Part shown: positions 36,831-48,272 of the stretch, piece after piece
Layout of the letters: the number at the start of each line of letters is the position of its first letter
Position numbering within the stretch: the stretch's first letter is position 1
NCBI RefSeq assembly: GCF_964355755.1
Contig: NC_092679.1
Span: 22,818,432-22,882,431, forward strand
Length of the DNA: 64,000 bases
Reading direction: 5' to 3'
DNA from: Antedon mediterranea
Lineage: Eukaryota > Echinodermata > Crinoidea > Comatulida > Antedonidae
Notes under the pieces: model-generated
What the model saw: the letters and a program-made list of their open reading frames with translations, nothing else
What the model was told of the DNA's origin: nothing
Database searches by the model: none
Program-made: the position numbers and the translations under genes

Positions 36831-37620
36831 TGTTAATAAATGTTTATCTTTTAATGTGAAGTTTGTTGTAACGTTTTTTAAATATATTTCTGTCTTGTTT
36901 CCTGGTTTTTGGTACTATTTATTTTTGTATTGAAATGAATTGTCAATACCCAATCTTATTTTTTTGTATATACTGATATTAGGCCCTGTGACCAACAGAC
37001 AGACAAAAGTCAACTACGCGATTTATGGTACGAAATGTCCAAACACCTTTCTGATTAAGACATCACCCCCTCAACACCTACAAAATGAAAACATTATTAA
37101 ACATTCATAAGGTTACCGATTACTATGTATTTCTTCATATGCAAACCGACACACGAATCATTATATTGGCATACGACATAATTGACATAAACATTGTAAT
37201 GATTGTCTAACTAACGAAAGCAACGGTCCGGTAAATAGGATAGCTTTGTGCGGAAGGAGCGGTATTTTTTTTAAATCGCTGCCGCCGCATTCTCTTCGTG
37301 TTTAGAATAGAAGGTAAGCATGATTGATGTCAACGTATATTTATGATGGCTGACTTCTCCAGAAATCTCCTCATAATCCTCGCGCTTTCAAATATGTAAA
37401 ATACAAGTAAAAGTAATCATTTATCGTTTCCTGCTTATGTCGGGTACATAATCATGACATTTTCCAGTGACGTAACGGCAATGAGCGGTCACTGGCTAAA
37501 CCCAGGGACCTTAAAAAGTGCCCAGAGGAAAATCAGACATTCATATATGTCAAAAAGGGCTAAAAACGGCCAAAGCCTCAAGCGTTGGAGGGTCACTTAT
37601 GGTTCCTAAAACATTTCAAC
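36831..37620. other. Non-coding sequence
   Basis: No supported gene. A 17-codon ATG frame at 37346 with a hydrophobic run, and an AAG/GTAAGC donor-like site near 37313, were seen but are too weak to call. Confidence 0.4.
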
Positions 37621-37624
37621 ATTA

Positions 37625-38103
37625 CCTAAATCATTATCATGATTAAGTCAGTACATAATCATTACGTGTATATATAATCATGATGTGTGCAAAATCACGA
37701 CGTATTCATGATTAAAAGGTACACATGCCTAATCATGATGTATTCATGGTTAATTCGGTATGTTTGAATCAGTACCGTAATAATGACGTATTTCATGATA
37801 AATTGATACCTAATAATGACGTATTCATGACTCGATACATAATCATGACGTAGGTCTAAATTGTTCATGATTAAATTGGTAATAATCATCATAATCATCC
37901 CGCATACACAATCATTACGTATTCATGATTAAGTCAGTACATAATCATGATTACGTCAATACATAATCTTGACGTATTTATGATTAAGTCGGTACATAAT
38001 AACGACGTATTCATGATTAGGTCGACACATAATAACAACGTATTCATGATTCGGTCGACACATAATAACGACGTATTCATGATTAGGTCGACACATAATC
38101 ATG
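37625..38103 (+). repeat. 33-bp minisatellite
   Basis: Units like ACGTATTCATGATTAGGTCG-ACACATAATA repeat, cleanest at 37950-38100 where the period is exactly 33 bp and more decayed to the left. Because 33 is divisible by three, the repeat stays open in frame on both strands (37947-38195 plus, 37695-37898 minus), giving an 11-residue peptide period NNDVFMIRSTH. These are not taken as genes. Confidence 0.85.
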
Positions 38104-38264
38104 TAATGAACGATAGCAGTACAGCAAATTATAATTTATCCCACGTACGTCTACATGAATATAAAACCTCCAAGTGGTGTAAAAGTATCGATTAATCGTT
38201 TCCTACATGGTATGTTATCACATTGTGTATCTACTCCTCCTATGGCATCAATACTAATCTAGCA

Positions 38265-38610
38265 TAACAGTATTTTGTACGTTGGCCCAATAATTAAGCT
38301 ATTTTCACGAATGTACTCCAAACTGCTAACCTTACTCTTAATAGCCTACAACCAAGGTTTACCTACTTATTATCTAGCAGTAACTACTACAGTATTTGTA
38401 ATTACGTTTGCCAAATTAGGCTATTTTCACAAATGTACTCCAAACTATTAGACATTCTTCCTAATAGCATACATCCAAGCTGTACCTACTCAGTATCTAG
38501 CCTATAACGATTATATTTGTAATTACGTTGGCCTAAATAATACTATTTGTACGTGTGTATATTCCCAACCATTAGCCCTAGCCCTTCCTCCTTTTTAGCC
38601 TGCAACCATG
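38265..38610 (+). repeat. ~120-bp tandem repeat, 2.7 copies
   Basis: GTATTTGTAATTACGTTKGCC followed by GGCTATTTTCACRAATGTAC, CTCCAAACT, TAATAGCCTACA and TATCTAGC recurs with starts near 38270, 38392 and 38512. The third copy is partial and more diverged. Confidence 0.82.
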
Positions 38611-39208
38611 ATTTGCTCGTTCGCAGCCTGCGTTGGTATGAGCCAAATACCAGTGACAAAAAAGATAATTCTTTAGAAAAAAAACCCCTTATGTATGTTT
38701 AAATTTATATATTTAATGTTATATTAAAGTTGACTTTGGCAAAATGAATGAACGATACTAATAAACTTTACTTCAAAAAATGCCGACATTGAGGCAACAT
38801 TTAGTAAAATAATTCACTAAGCAATGAAGGAATGTAATAATATGTATATGGGTTAAAATTATTATTAATATGAGATGTAAAAGCCCAACGGAGCCTAAGC
38901 GAGATTACCAACACGTGTGTCGGGGTGTTAGTAATACACCTTTGCGACATGTAATAATTATAACAAAACGCATCGATGCTTTAAATTATATCGTGTGTAT
39001 CTTTGCCATACAAATTATGCTTAATTTTGAAATAGGTGGTGGACACAATGCAAAAAAAAACATTTGTAGAAATAACCGTATCGGCTAACTACTTAGTTGT
39101 CTCAAATATTCCACAAAACACAACTTTGATTTGAATCTAAACTTGCTTAAGTAGTTATTTCGAGGTTTTTCTTTTATTTTTTTTATCTGAGTTTACAAGC
39201 TCAAGTAG
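38611..39208. other. Non-coding sequence
   Basis: The frame 38870-39088 shows no domain. Nothing else is recognised. Confidence 0.4.
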
Positions 39209-39275
39209 TATACGTATGAAACACCATATGTGCAAAAATATTTATCTTAAAATATTAAGTCAAAACAATATCCGG
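39209..39275 (+). repeat. Dispersed repeat, copy 1
   Basis: TACGTATGAAACACCATATG, then TGCAAAAATATTTATCTT and TTAAGTCAAAA, matches 43806-43870 with a few differences. Confidence 0.7.
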
Positions 39276-39655
39276 AACCCAGACTAATTTTAACCCATTT
39301 GTAGCTTGTAGCCATGTTTTATTTTAGTGCGAACAAATGAAGGGTTTTCGGTAGCAACATTTCGTTGTTAGCTTTTCACACAGAGAAACGCATTAAAATT
39401 CAATTTCGGACTATTACCACATTCACTTCACGCATCACATCCAAAAATGTTACAAGCAACAACTTCCGAGGTTCAAATTTACCCAAGGCATTATTACAGT
39501 TTTCGAAAACCATACGTGTACATTTTACTCGATGGACTCTCGAGGCACGCGATACTCTACATAAAATATCTTTCGGAATATTTTGTGACCATAAACTGAA
39601 CAGTATTCGGGGTAGAGATTGTGAAAAATGTATCTTATGTTTGTCGAATTATGTT

Positions 39656-39820
39656 TAAGTGTCTGTCGACACTATCAAACTTTAAGTGACAAAAACATGT
39701 GATGTGCCCATATATGGACATAATGATGTAATCATTACCATATTTGAGCATATAACTACCATATTTGGGCACATCACATTGTTTTTGTCAAACTAGTTTG
39801 ATAGTGTAAACAGAGCTTTA
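39656..39820. mobile_element. TA-flanked miniature transposon, full-length copy
   Basis: The left end TAAGTGTCTGTCGACACTAT is somewhat mutated. The right end GTGTAAACAGAGCTTTA is close to the family form. The inner inverted pair GTGATGTGCCCATATATGG / CCATATTTGGGCACATCAC is intact, and CCATATTTG occurs twice (small internal duplication). Confidence 0.82.
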
Positions 39821-40555
39821 CATGTGATTTGAAGAGTTTGCTTAGTAAGGACTGGAAGGTAGATCTAAGAGGAATTCCTCTGATGTTCTATTTGTCGCGA
39901 ATTACGCCCGCCATAATGTTTCTACGTGATATGATATGGAAGAAGGAAATATTTTATCGTCTGCTCTCTTAGTACCGCGTCACAAGATCCTAGAAGGTAG
40001 CACGACATATCGGATCCAGAAAGAATTATTCTGATCCCATTAGTCAAAATGCATAACGTTTGAACGTGATATGAAAAATGAAGGATGGACAGTTTTAATA
40101 CTTGTACACAAATTAGAAAAATGGTAAAATTCATTAAAAAATAAAACTTTAAATTTCATATTAAAGGACTTTGGTACCAAATATTGCTTATATTATTTTC
40201 GGATCGCTTAGAGGAGGCAAAGAGGAAGGAGAACAGGAGAAATCATTCCGATATCCTATTTTATCACTCCTCCACGAGTTGAACAGTTTGTCAAACACAA
40301 AGGTTTAACTTCATATACTCAAAAATGTATTTTCATTATTGTATTAGACTATGATAATTGGATCAGGTTTTCAATAAATGATTATGATATTTAAAAGCTA
40401 AACACTCTATTTACCTAAACACTGGTTTATTAAATTCTATGAAAATAAACTGTACCTATATAATTACAATAAAAATCAAGGGGCGTATAACTCAGTTTGA
40501 TTATCATTAGTTTCTCGAAAGAAATCTGGAATTATCGCTTATTGAAATAAATGGA
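39821..40555. other. AT-rich non-coding sequence
   Basis: The minus-strand frame 39922-40134 shows no domain. Nothing recognised. Confidence 0.4.
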
Positions 40556-40559
40556 TTGG

Positions 40560-40960
40560 TTTAATAAAATGCATTTCAATTTCAATTCAAAATAAATGTA
40601 TTTCTCAAAATAAAGACAGTGAAATCTTCTTCAATAATAATAACAATACTTAACACCTTGAAGAAAAGGTACCACACTGTAAGCAAAGATGTATTTGTGG
40701 AAACCACGATAAATTGTTAAAAAGTAGACAGTGCAGTATCAAATTCATTGAAAAAATTTACAAAAATAAAATATAAACTGTAGTTAAATTAACTTGTACA
40801 TTATTTCTTTTGACTTAACCAATAATTGTAGAAAGAAAGTATACATCTAATTTGAAATTGAAACTTCTAAAGCGATTCATAACATTTAGTTCGTCAGGAA
40901 AGGCATTTTATAATTTGAGATCCTGGAAACTTATTATGTTTGTCAACCGCTGTATTTAAA
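40560..40960 (-). pseudogene. Decayed LINE 3' end
   Basis: On the minus strand, one frame near 40950-40830 reads FQDLKL, a stop, NAFPDELNVMNRFRSFNF and KLDVYFL. This fits the usual LINE C-terminal pattern (KLWN-LP ... SF...L..YL) with the Trp codon position lost to a stop. On the same strand a tail GAATTGAAATTGAAATG follows at about 40595-40575, like the tail of the LINE at 30.9 kb. The copy is old and broken. Confidence 0.55.
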
Positions 40961-41773
40961 CATAATCAGATTTGGTAGTATAGGCTAATTATGAAATGAA
41001 CTAACAGTTTGAAAATAATGATCAATAACCATGTTTGAAATTAACATAAACAAAGCAAAAATTTGTAGACTTTAATTAAAAAGTTTTTTTTAATTATAAA
41101 TAATGACCACAGCAAACAACGTGGACATAACAAATAGTATATATACCAGTTAAGTTTCACAGTTTTAAATGTATGCACACTATAACTCGTATAGTTTGGA
41201 CATAATCTATATTTATGATAAATAAATCTATATGTAGCCTGGCCCTTTACTGAATGCCTAATTTTGACTAAAATAAATGCATGACAGCGTGCGTCTGTCA
41301 TGCAACAGCTAACCAACGCTACTCAGCTACTCACACAACCAATTTATCAGGAATTTTCTGAACAAATAGGTCAACAAGCTGCGTTTTTCCATTAGAATTT
41401 GAATTAAAATCTCTAGAAAATGACAAACTTTTTCCCATTTATGTTATTAATCAGCTCTTTTTCTATATATTGGTATGCTGATGGCTTCGATCGTGCATTC
41501 CGTACGTCATCTGCTCCACTAGAAGCAAGCTAATGATCTGAGAATTCTGTTTCCTCTGAGTTCCCCCGAGGAAAAAAGAAAATGTGCGATGTATACTTTA
41601 CTTGTGTAGGTCTCAAGTATAGTGTGATTAAAGCAACCGCACGGCTAACGCGGTAATCATATGTTATATATTATTCTTCTTACAATTCTGTTCTGTTAAC
41701 ATGAAACATGAATGGTGTGTAATTTATATTCAAAATGTATGTATTTTGATAATAGATTGTAAACACTGTATTT
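40961..41773. other. Non-coding sequence
   Basis: The minus frame 41041-41316 has no recognisable domain. Nothing else is seen. Confidence 0.4.
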
Positions 41774-41895
41774 TAAAGCTCTGTCTACACTACCATACAA
41801 AAACATGTGATGTGTCCAAATATGGTAGTGATATGACATCATCATGTCAATTTAATGGGCACATTACATAAAGTTTGATAGTGTAGACAGAATAT
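41774..41895. mobile_element. TA-flanked miniature transposon, short copy
   Basis: TAAAGCTCTGTCTACACTAC at the left and TTTGATAGTGTAGACAGAAT at the right. It includes CAAATATGGTAGTGATATGA and GGGCACATTACA. The right terminus is mutated (GAATATA instead of GAGCTTTA). Confidence 0.85.
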
Positions 41896-41929
41896 ACAAG
41901 TGATCAAATTTCAATTTATGTTCAATATC

Positions 41930-42270
41930 ATCATTTACAGAATACCCTTTAATATATCAACCTCAAACTTACATCTGACTGCTACAAAACTGTTACCCAG
42001 AATTCCACTTTAAGAATCGAACTCGAACCATGTCCATTTGAACACATACTCTTCACCACATAATTATGACCGCTTCCAAACTTTTAAACCTTTTAATATC
42101 TAACTCAAACTCTTTAGGCCTTAATTCAAGGGGAATTCTGAGTAAAAGTTTTGTAGCATCAAATATGGGTTGAGTTAGATGCTTAAAATCCTGGTTAGGA
42201 ATTATGTAAAAGATTTGAGTTACAAAATGTTTACCCAGAATTCCTCTTTAAACATTCAACTCAAACCACA
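41930..42270. repeat. Inverted/direct repeat cluster
   Basis: ACAAAACTGTTACCCAGAAT (41985) and ACAAAATGTTTACCCAGAAT (42221) are direct copies. Between them GAATTCTGAGTAAAAGTTTT is the inverse copy, and CTAACTCAAAC (42100) is mirrored by GGGTTGAGTTAG (42168). The block looks like a decayed hairpin element whose limits are unclear. Confidence 0.6.
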
Positions 42271-43805
42271 TCAACTGATATCTGGTAGACTGGCAATTCA
42301 GTCTTCCACATCTTCTGACAGCCACAGAATCGGGTGGCTATATAAACGAAATACGTTTCCTGTCATTTACATTGAACAATGTACAATACTGAATACAACC
42401 ACTATTGATACTGTCTAGAGTTCAGCCCGCCAGACCCACATTCTATCATTGTATGTATTCATTGATTTTAGCATCTAGCGCTATTGTCATTCACCTGTCT
42501 GTTGGTGAGAAGTAGGCCTAGTGTAACTTACTTCTGCTTACTTAGTGATTTGCGTCTCCGTACGACGTGATTTCCGTTCCATTTAACTCATCATTGGGCT
42601 CGATATACGGTACCTGAGTAACATGACTTTACGCATGCGCAATTAATATAATACATTAGATTGTTATACTGCGAGATGGATCCGAGCTGAGTTGACTAAA
42701 TCGTACCAGTGCACGGGCAATGTGCATGAATTAGGCCTACTGTTTTATCCATCAATGATATTAAAAAACATAATTAGGATCTGCCGAACTGCAGAACGTT
42801 GTAGTTGTATCTTTTATCGTGATTTCTTTACATTCATAGTTTTAAATAAGAAAAATTTTAATTATAATTTTTGACAAAAGGCAGTTTGCTTCTTGGAAGA
42901 GTATTCGGTTTATGAAAAGAAATCATTATCGATTTTTTAAGCGCTCTTTACGAATTCGTCATATTTCCGCGAAAGGCCCAAGGCTTTTTTTCAACAGAGA
43001 AAAAACATTTATTTCTCAACTTATATTTACATACAGACAATTACATCATGAATATCTATCAGAATATAAATAATAGGATCGTGACTACAACATAATCAAC
43101 AACAATTTCTGATCACACATCACACTATTTCCTTTACCAGCAAAAAAGAGAAAAAAGAAAGAAAAAGGCTTAATTCTACATATATATTTTCCATTGCTTT
43201 TTTCTCATCTCTTTTTATTCTTTCAAAACGTTATTTGTTGTTATTTCAATACCCAACATTTTCACCAGACTATATAAAACAGGTAAGAAAGAAAATTTAC
43301 AGTGCTAATAATTACGTCGATTTTCATAAAAATATAATAATTATTATACTATAGATCATTGTAAACTGTACAAGATCATAATCAACGCATATTGTTGTTT
43401 ACATATTAAAGTCTTTCATCTAAAAAGAAGGTTTGAAAAGACGGTCTTTACAGTGTTTACATTTCTTCTCTTCGTTTTTAGGAAGCTAATAACACACGTA
43501 CTTAATGTATATTTTGTTTAGTTAGATCTGAAGTAACGTCATACTTCAGTTAGTTATTATTAGTTGTTTATTTAGATTTCTAATTATAGCAGACTTAATT
43601 TGTATTCAGACGAACACTCAGTACACATACTTGATATTTGAGTAGCTTCTAATGGCATTGTTTTAAATACAGTTCAAAATAGGAGTGTGAAGTAGCAATT
43701 TCTTATTTATGAGATATGCACCCGATTCTCATAGACTTGTCCCACAGTTACAGTTATTGCATTTTTTTCATGTTAGTCCACCAGTCGGCGTTTTGATTGA
43801 AAATA
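42271..43805. other. Non-coding sequence
   Basis: Two TAGGCCTA sites (42513 and 42731). Frames at 42179-42418, 42692-42874 and 43709-43960 show no domains. Confidence 0.4.
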
Positions 43806-43870
43806 TACGTATGAAACGCTATATGTGCCAAAATATTTATCTTTTTACTAATAAGTCAAAATTCCGTCTA
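43806..43870 (+). repeat. Dispersed repeat, copy 2
   Basis: TACGTATGAAACGCTATATG, TGCCAAAATATTTATCTT and TAAGTCAAAAT match 39209-39275 in the same orientation, 4.6 kb away. Confidence 0.7.
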
Positions 43871-46132
43871 GAACCAATTTTCTCGGTACTGTATATCGAA
43901 TTCTTTAGTTTCATAGGAATATTTGGTAATACAGCATCATATGCAATGAGTTCAGAATAAACGCATGTTACATATACGACATAAGTTGTATGTAAAAACG
44001 TGGACTTCTTTACTTCTATCGTGTGAACTAGCATCTAACACTCAGTGTGTAATATATATGCCTAATTTCATCTAAATGGTAATAAAATAAATCTTAAAGA
44101 ATGTAATAAAAAACAAAATGTTTAAGACAATGTAAAATAAATCTACAAACAAGCTGATACTACAAAATGTTTTTAAAACTAAAAAATACGTTCGCTGATG
44201 AATCTTCCGCTTATGACATTGGACTCTGTTGCTATTAAGGTCATCTTTACAATTCTACAAGAATGGCTAATGTCTTCTGAAGAGAACGCTTTGTAGATCG
44301 TTTAAATCCATTATTATAATCACACACACATTTCGTCTATTGGCATTTGTCTGTTTGGAATGATATCTGGCGACATGGGGAGAGAGTTAGATTAGACGAG
44401 AATTTGAACAGATCTATTATACGGTTCAATAAACAGACATCAATGGACAAAAGTTAATCATTTAGTTGATGGCGGAATCCATCAAAAAGAACTGACCATT
44501 ACTGCTCATTTGAACACGCATCTTCAGTATTATAGAGCAACTTTTGGAAAGTCCAGTTGTAGTAGTAAAACCAGTACTGGAATTTAAAGACGTATTTCCA
44601 ACGTGTACAAACAGATTATGATGAATAAATAATCTTTATCTCATCACAAAGGCATTATTCTTATAAAATATTTATTGATATTGAATTGATTCTTTTTGTC
44701 TCTTTTTATTTTTTGTTTCTGTTCGTATAAAATATAAAAAATATTATCAGAAAGGCTAATGTCTCTATAGTATTTTACAAGATATAAAGCAAAGATGCAA
44801 ATATATAGCCTATATGAAAAATATGAAAAAAGCACCTAAACAAGAAAACATACCTGGTGCCCATAATTAACTCGAGCGGAATATTATTGATAAGCGCCCT
44901 CTCTAATTTAATAATTCTCTGAATCGTAACAACATGCTAATTTCAGTGAAACAAGAAGGACTTTGGACATATTTATATATTTTGTGTATATTAACAAAAT
45001 CAAACTAAGGACTATACGTATATTAACCATGTTGCCAATACGAATATTTTAAGAATTTATTTGTTCAAAAATGGAGACTCAAAACGTTTTTTTAAATTGA
45101 TATCCACCGGTTTCTTTATAAATGTAGTTGTTAGATTTCAAAATAGCTGAAAGCGGAATTACAGATTGGTACGACGTACGTATGAACAAATTTCACCTAG
45201 CATCTACATAATTATCGCCTGATACGCGGTAATTCGTCATGACAACGCAGTGTCAGATTAATTTTCAAGATTTGGAAATTCATGTATATTTTGTTACAGA
45301 TTAAAAGAAATTAGAATTTCAAGCAATATTAGTAATAGTTCTGTAATATAAATTTCTTTGGCCCATGGGAAACGATCAAGTTCGATAACAAACAGCGTGA
45401 AATGGAAAGCCGATGACCTCAACAATTCAAGAGATGCGCAGTTCTGTTATCACCAGGAGAAAAGAGTACATACTCGATAGTGTACAGGTTTTAAATCAAT
45501 TAATGATCTTTGAAAATTTGTTAAAAATTCCAAAAATGAAAATATCTGTCAAAACTATAATTCCAATCATATTATGTAACATTAATTCATCATATACTCA
45601 TACAGGATTTGAACTCTATTTTAATGGTTATATTTGAAGGCGAGCACAACTGAATCGTTTACTGGAGAAATTAATTGTGAAGATTTAAATCCCCCTAATA
45701 ATTTCACGACTGTAACTTGCGTTTGAAATGTTTTTAAAGTCAACGTCCTCAAGAATGCTGCTGTAATAAAGTTTACCAATCTAAGTATATAGGCCCATGA
45801 GTGACATCAAACATCAAACAACATTTGTATAATATTAACTAGTAGTAGAATCAAGAGGATGGAGCAGGAAACATTATGTCAACATATTGTTGACAACAGC
45901 CGTGTCATTAATAGTTACATTTCTATAGTATATACTTTACTGTGAGAAATAAACGTTGTGCAACAGGAGTTATTATTAACACAAAATAGGATTTTTTATG
46001 TAACAAGCCTACTATAGACAAGGCAATATATTACTCTAACGTCGTCAATTGTGCGCATTACGTTTGATTCTACAGTTGAGTACTAGTCGTGTGGCACGTG
46101 AGTGGGTTGACCAATCACAAACGACAATTCTG
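43871..46132. other. AT-rich non-coding sequence
   Basis: Frames at 43837-44034, 44644-44835 and 45413-45637 are AT-driven and domain-free. No repeats could be paired. Confidence 0.4.
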
Positions 46133-46326
46133 GGGATCAATGTGTATCTGTGACTGCGACACGATCAGTTCCACGCCCCTTAAAACACACCACGCGCCGC
46201 GGTGTATATGTACATAGTACAGTACTTGGTGTTTGTCGCAGCCAGATATAAATTATATCAAAAGACTGTTACGATAACCTATCTTGGCAAGGCGAGCTCA
46301 GTGTCCTGTTGTTAGATTGCCTTGTT
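46133..46326 (+). repeat. Dispersed ~190-bp repeat, copy A
   Basis: GGATCAATGTGTATCTGTGA, CTGCGACACGA, GTTTGTCGCAGCCAGATATA, GACTGTTACGA and AAGGCGAGCT to GTTAGATTGCC align in order with 48096-48272. It has an extra segment of about 35 bp after the GACACGA block. Family unknown. Confidence 0.75.
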
Positions 46327-46344
46327 ACGACCGACGTAGTACGT

Positions 46345-46535
46345 CAGTAAAGCGTGGCTCCCACTAGCGACGCAACGCAAGGACGTAACGCAACGCAAGT
46401 GAATTGACCAATCACAAGCGATGGCTTATTCGCTTGTGATTGCTAACTGTCTATAACTTCGCTTGTCATTGGTTAAAACGCTTGCGTTGCGTTTACGTCC
46501 TTGCGTTACGTTCTAGTGGGAACCACGCTTGACTG
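46345..46535. mobile_element. Miniature inverted-repeat element, ~190 bp
   Basis: CAGTAAAGCGTGGCTCCCAC at the left is mirrored by GTGGGAACCACGCTTGACTG at the right. Inside lie inverted CGCAACGCAAGGACGTAACG and TTTACGTCCTTGCGTTACG blocks and an inner CACAAGCGA / TCGCTTGTG pair. Nearly the whole element is a palindrome. No clear target duplication. Confidence 0.78.
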
Positions 46536-46714
46536 CACAAATACATCACCGCGGTAAACTATGAAAATAATATACAGTATAACGATTCTTACACTTGTTA
46601 TACGCATCTCTTGGGTATTTGCATTTAGTGTCTTTATTGAATTTTGTTTGCAATTTGGAAGTAGAGGTCGTTTGCATTAAGTACAAATCGATCAAGTCGC
46701 TCACATCCTTATAT

Positions 46715-46890
46715 TTTTCAACAGCTTCCTAGATATAAAAGACCAAAGCTAGATTTCGATCTAATTTTTTTCAAAAAATAAACATTTTTGTCCTGTTTTT
46801 GTGTATTCAAGACAGGACCACAATGCAAACGGGTTTTCTTTTACATGACTGTGTAATCCTGTAAAAGATGTTGTTAAATAAATAAATAAA
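46715..46890 (+). pseudogene. LINE 3' end remnant (same family as 16.3 and 24.4 kb)
   Basis: GACCAAAGCTAGATTTCGAT resembles the terminal coding bases of the 16.3-kb copy. It is followed by TTCAAGACAGGACCACAATG, the shared 3' UTR phrase, and ends in AAATAAATAAATAAA. The coding part is too short and decayed to read. Confidence 0.78.
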
Positions 46891-47814
46891 AAACAATCCC
46901 AAGTCAGGTTTCAAACTATGCTTCCGGAATTAACAAAAGGAAATATTTACTGATTCACTGATCTACAGAAAAACAACAGATTTATTTGGTATGTAAATCG
47001 TGGCATCAGATTTTGATTTAAAAACACTTTATTTAAAAAAAATGATCACATCATCAATCGATCAAGATTTTCATGTCGATCATTTTAGGATGTATTTAAA
47101 GTATATACTAATTCATCATTATTATTGTTATATAATATTTTACCAAATCATTATATAAACCTCCACGATCATTCATTCGTTCACCAAGGTTAAGTAGGCC
47201 CTACAAATCCATGTCTCATTACGTAACACGTAAAAACAAATCTACTTAAAAATAGATTATAAAAAAACATTAAAACAAATTATCTAAAGAAGCTTTTAGA
47301 GAAATTAAACTCGTAAGATTTAGATTTAGATGCATTGCTGATAAAAAAATAACACTTCGAATTAAACTAAATTAATTGTCCTGTTGAGTAAATCCGTTTT
47401 AATAAAGTGAATTTATTTGTTTTTTACAAAAGACTTACCCGGTAATGGATTTTGAAAGTAGTGTAGTGTTAATAAATTTATACTGATTTTGGGAAAAGAA
47501 AATACAATAGTGTGTCAATATTACTTTTGAAAGAATTACTTCTGAATTGAGTTGGCGGTTCGTTTCAGATGTTAGATGTAATTTTTTACGGTTCGTGATG
47601 TCGACATGCGTAAACAATAATTAAAAGATGGTCAATACAATTAAGTTAGGAAGTCGTAGAGAAAATACTATTTTTTTGAAAATAAGAAACAGATTTTTTT
47701 TCTGTACGAAGACCGTATCGAAGGTATAATGTGAGCGCAAGAGGAAGGCAATTGGGAAAATGAGTGATGACGTCAAAAAAGTGGATAAGTGAATATGTAG
47801 AAGCAGAGAACGTG
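46891..47814. other. Non-coding sequence
   Basis: AT-rich with no supported gene. The minus frames overlapping 47435-48157 are rejected. Confidence 0.4.
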
Positions 47815-47945
47815 GTTGTCGTAGATGACGACGACGGCGGTGAAGGTGACGACGACGGCGGTGAAGGTGACGACGACGACGGTGAAGGTGACGATGTGAT
47901 GACGACGGCGGTGAAGGTGACGATGACGATGTGATGACGATGATG
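47815..47945 (+). repeat. 21-bp GAC/GGC-rich minisatellite
   Basis: Units of the form GGTGACGACGACGGCGGTGAA repeat with a 21-bp period, then blur into GAT/GAC trinucleotides. Because the period is divisible by three, the minus strand reads as long Ser/Pro-rich frames (48157-47621 and 48074-47646). These are composition artefacts. Confidence 0.85.
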
Positions 47946-48095
47946 ACAATGGGGAAGAACATTATTGGATGAACAATAGAACCATCTGACAACAAAGAAC
48001 AGAGAGGATTCAACAGATCTACATGGAAACGGACTGATGAAACGAAATGAAACGAAATCAATGGAAACACGCATAACCAGGATTCTGAGATCCGG

Positions 48096-48272
48096 AGATC
48101 AAAGTGTTGATCTGTGGCTGCGACACGACAGAATATGTACATTGTACCATTGTACAACAGCAGTGTTGGTATTTGTCACGACCAGACATACGATTAAAGG
48201 ACTGTTACGAGTTCCTATTTTGGTAAGGCGAGCTTAATGTCATGTCCTGATGTTAGATTGCCATGGTAAGGT
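48096..48272 (+). repeat. Dispersed ~180-bp repeat, copy B
   Basis: AGATCAAAGTGTTGATCTGT, GGCTGCGACACGA, GTATTTGTCACGACCAGACA, GACTGTTACGA, AAGGCGAGCTTAATGTCATG and TGTTAGATTGCC correspond to copy A at 46133-46326, in the same orientation. Confidence 0.75.

Noticed and set aside
37346-37399. 17-codon ATG frame with a signal-like hydrophobic run near a donor-like site
   Set aside because: Too short; each signal alone is expected by chance in AT-rich DNA.
47621-48157. Two long minus-strand Ser/Pro-rich frames (178 and 142 codons)
   Set aside because: They read the 21-bp minisatellite in two different frames; open length comes from a repeat period divisible by three.
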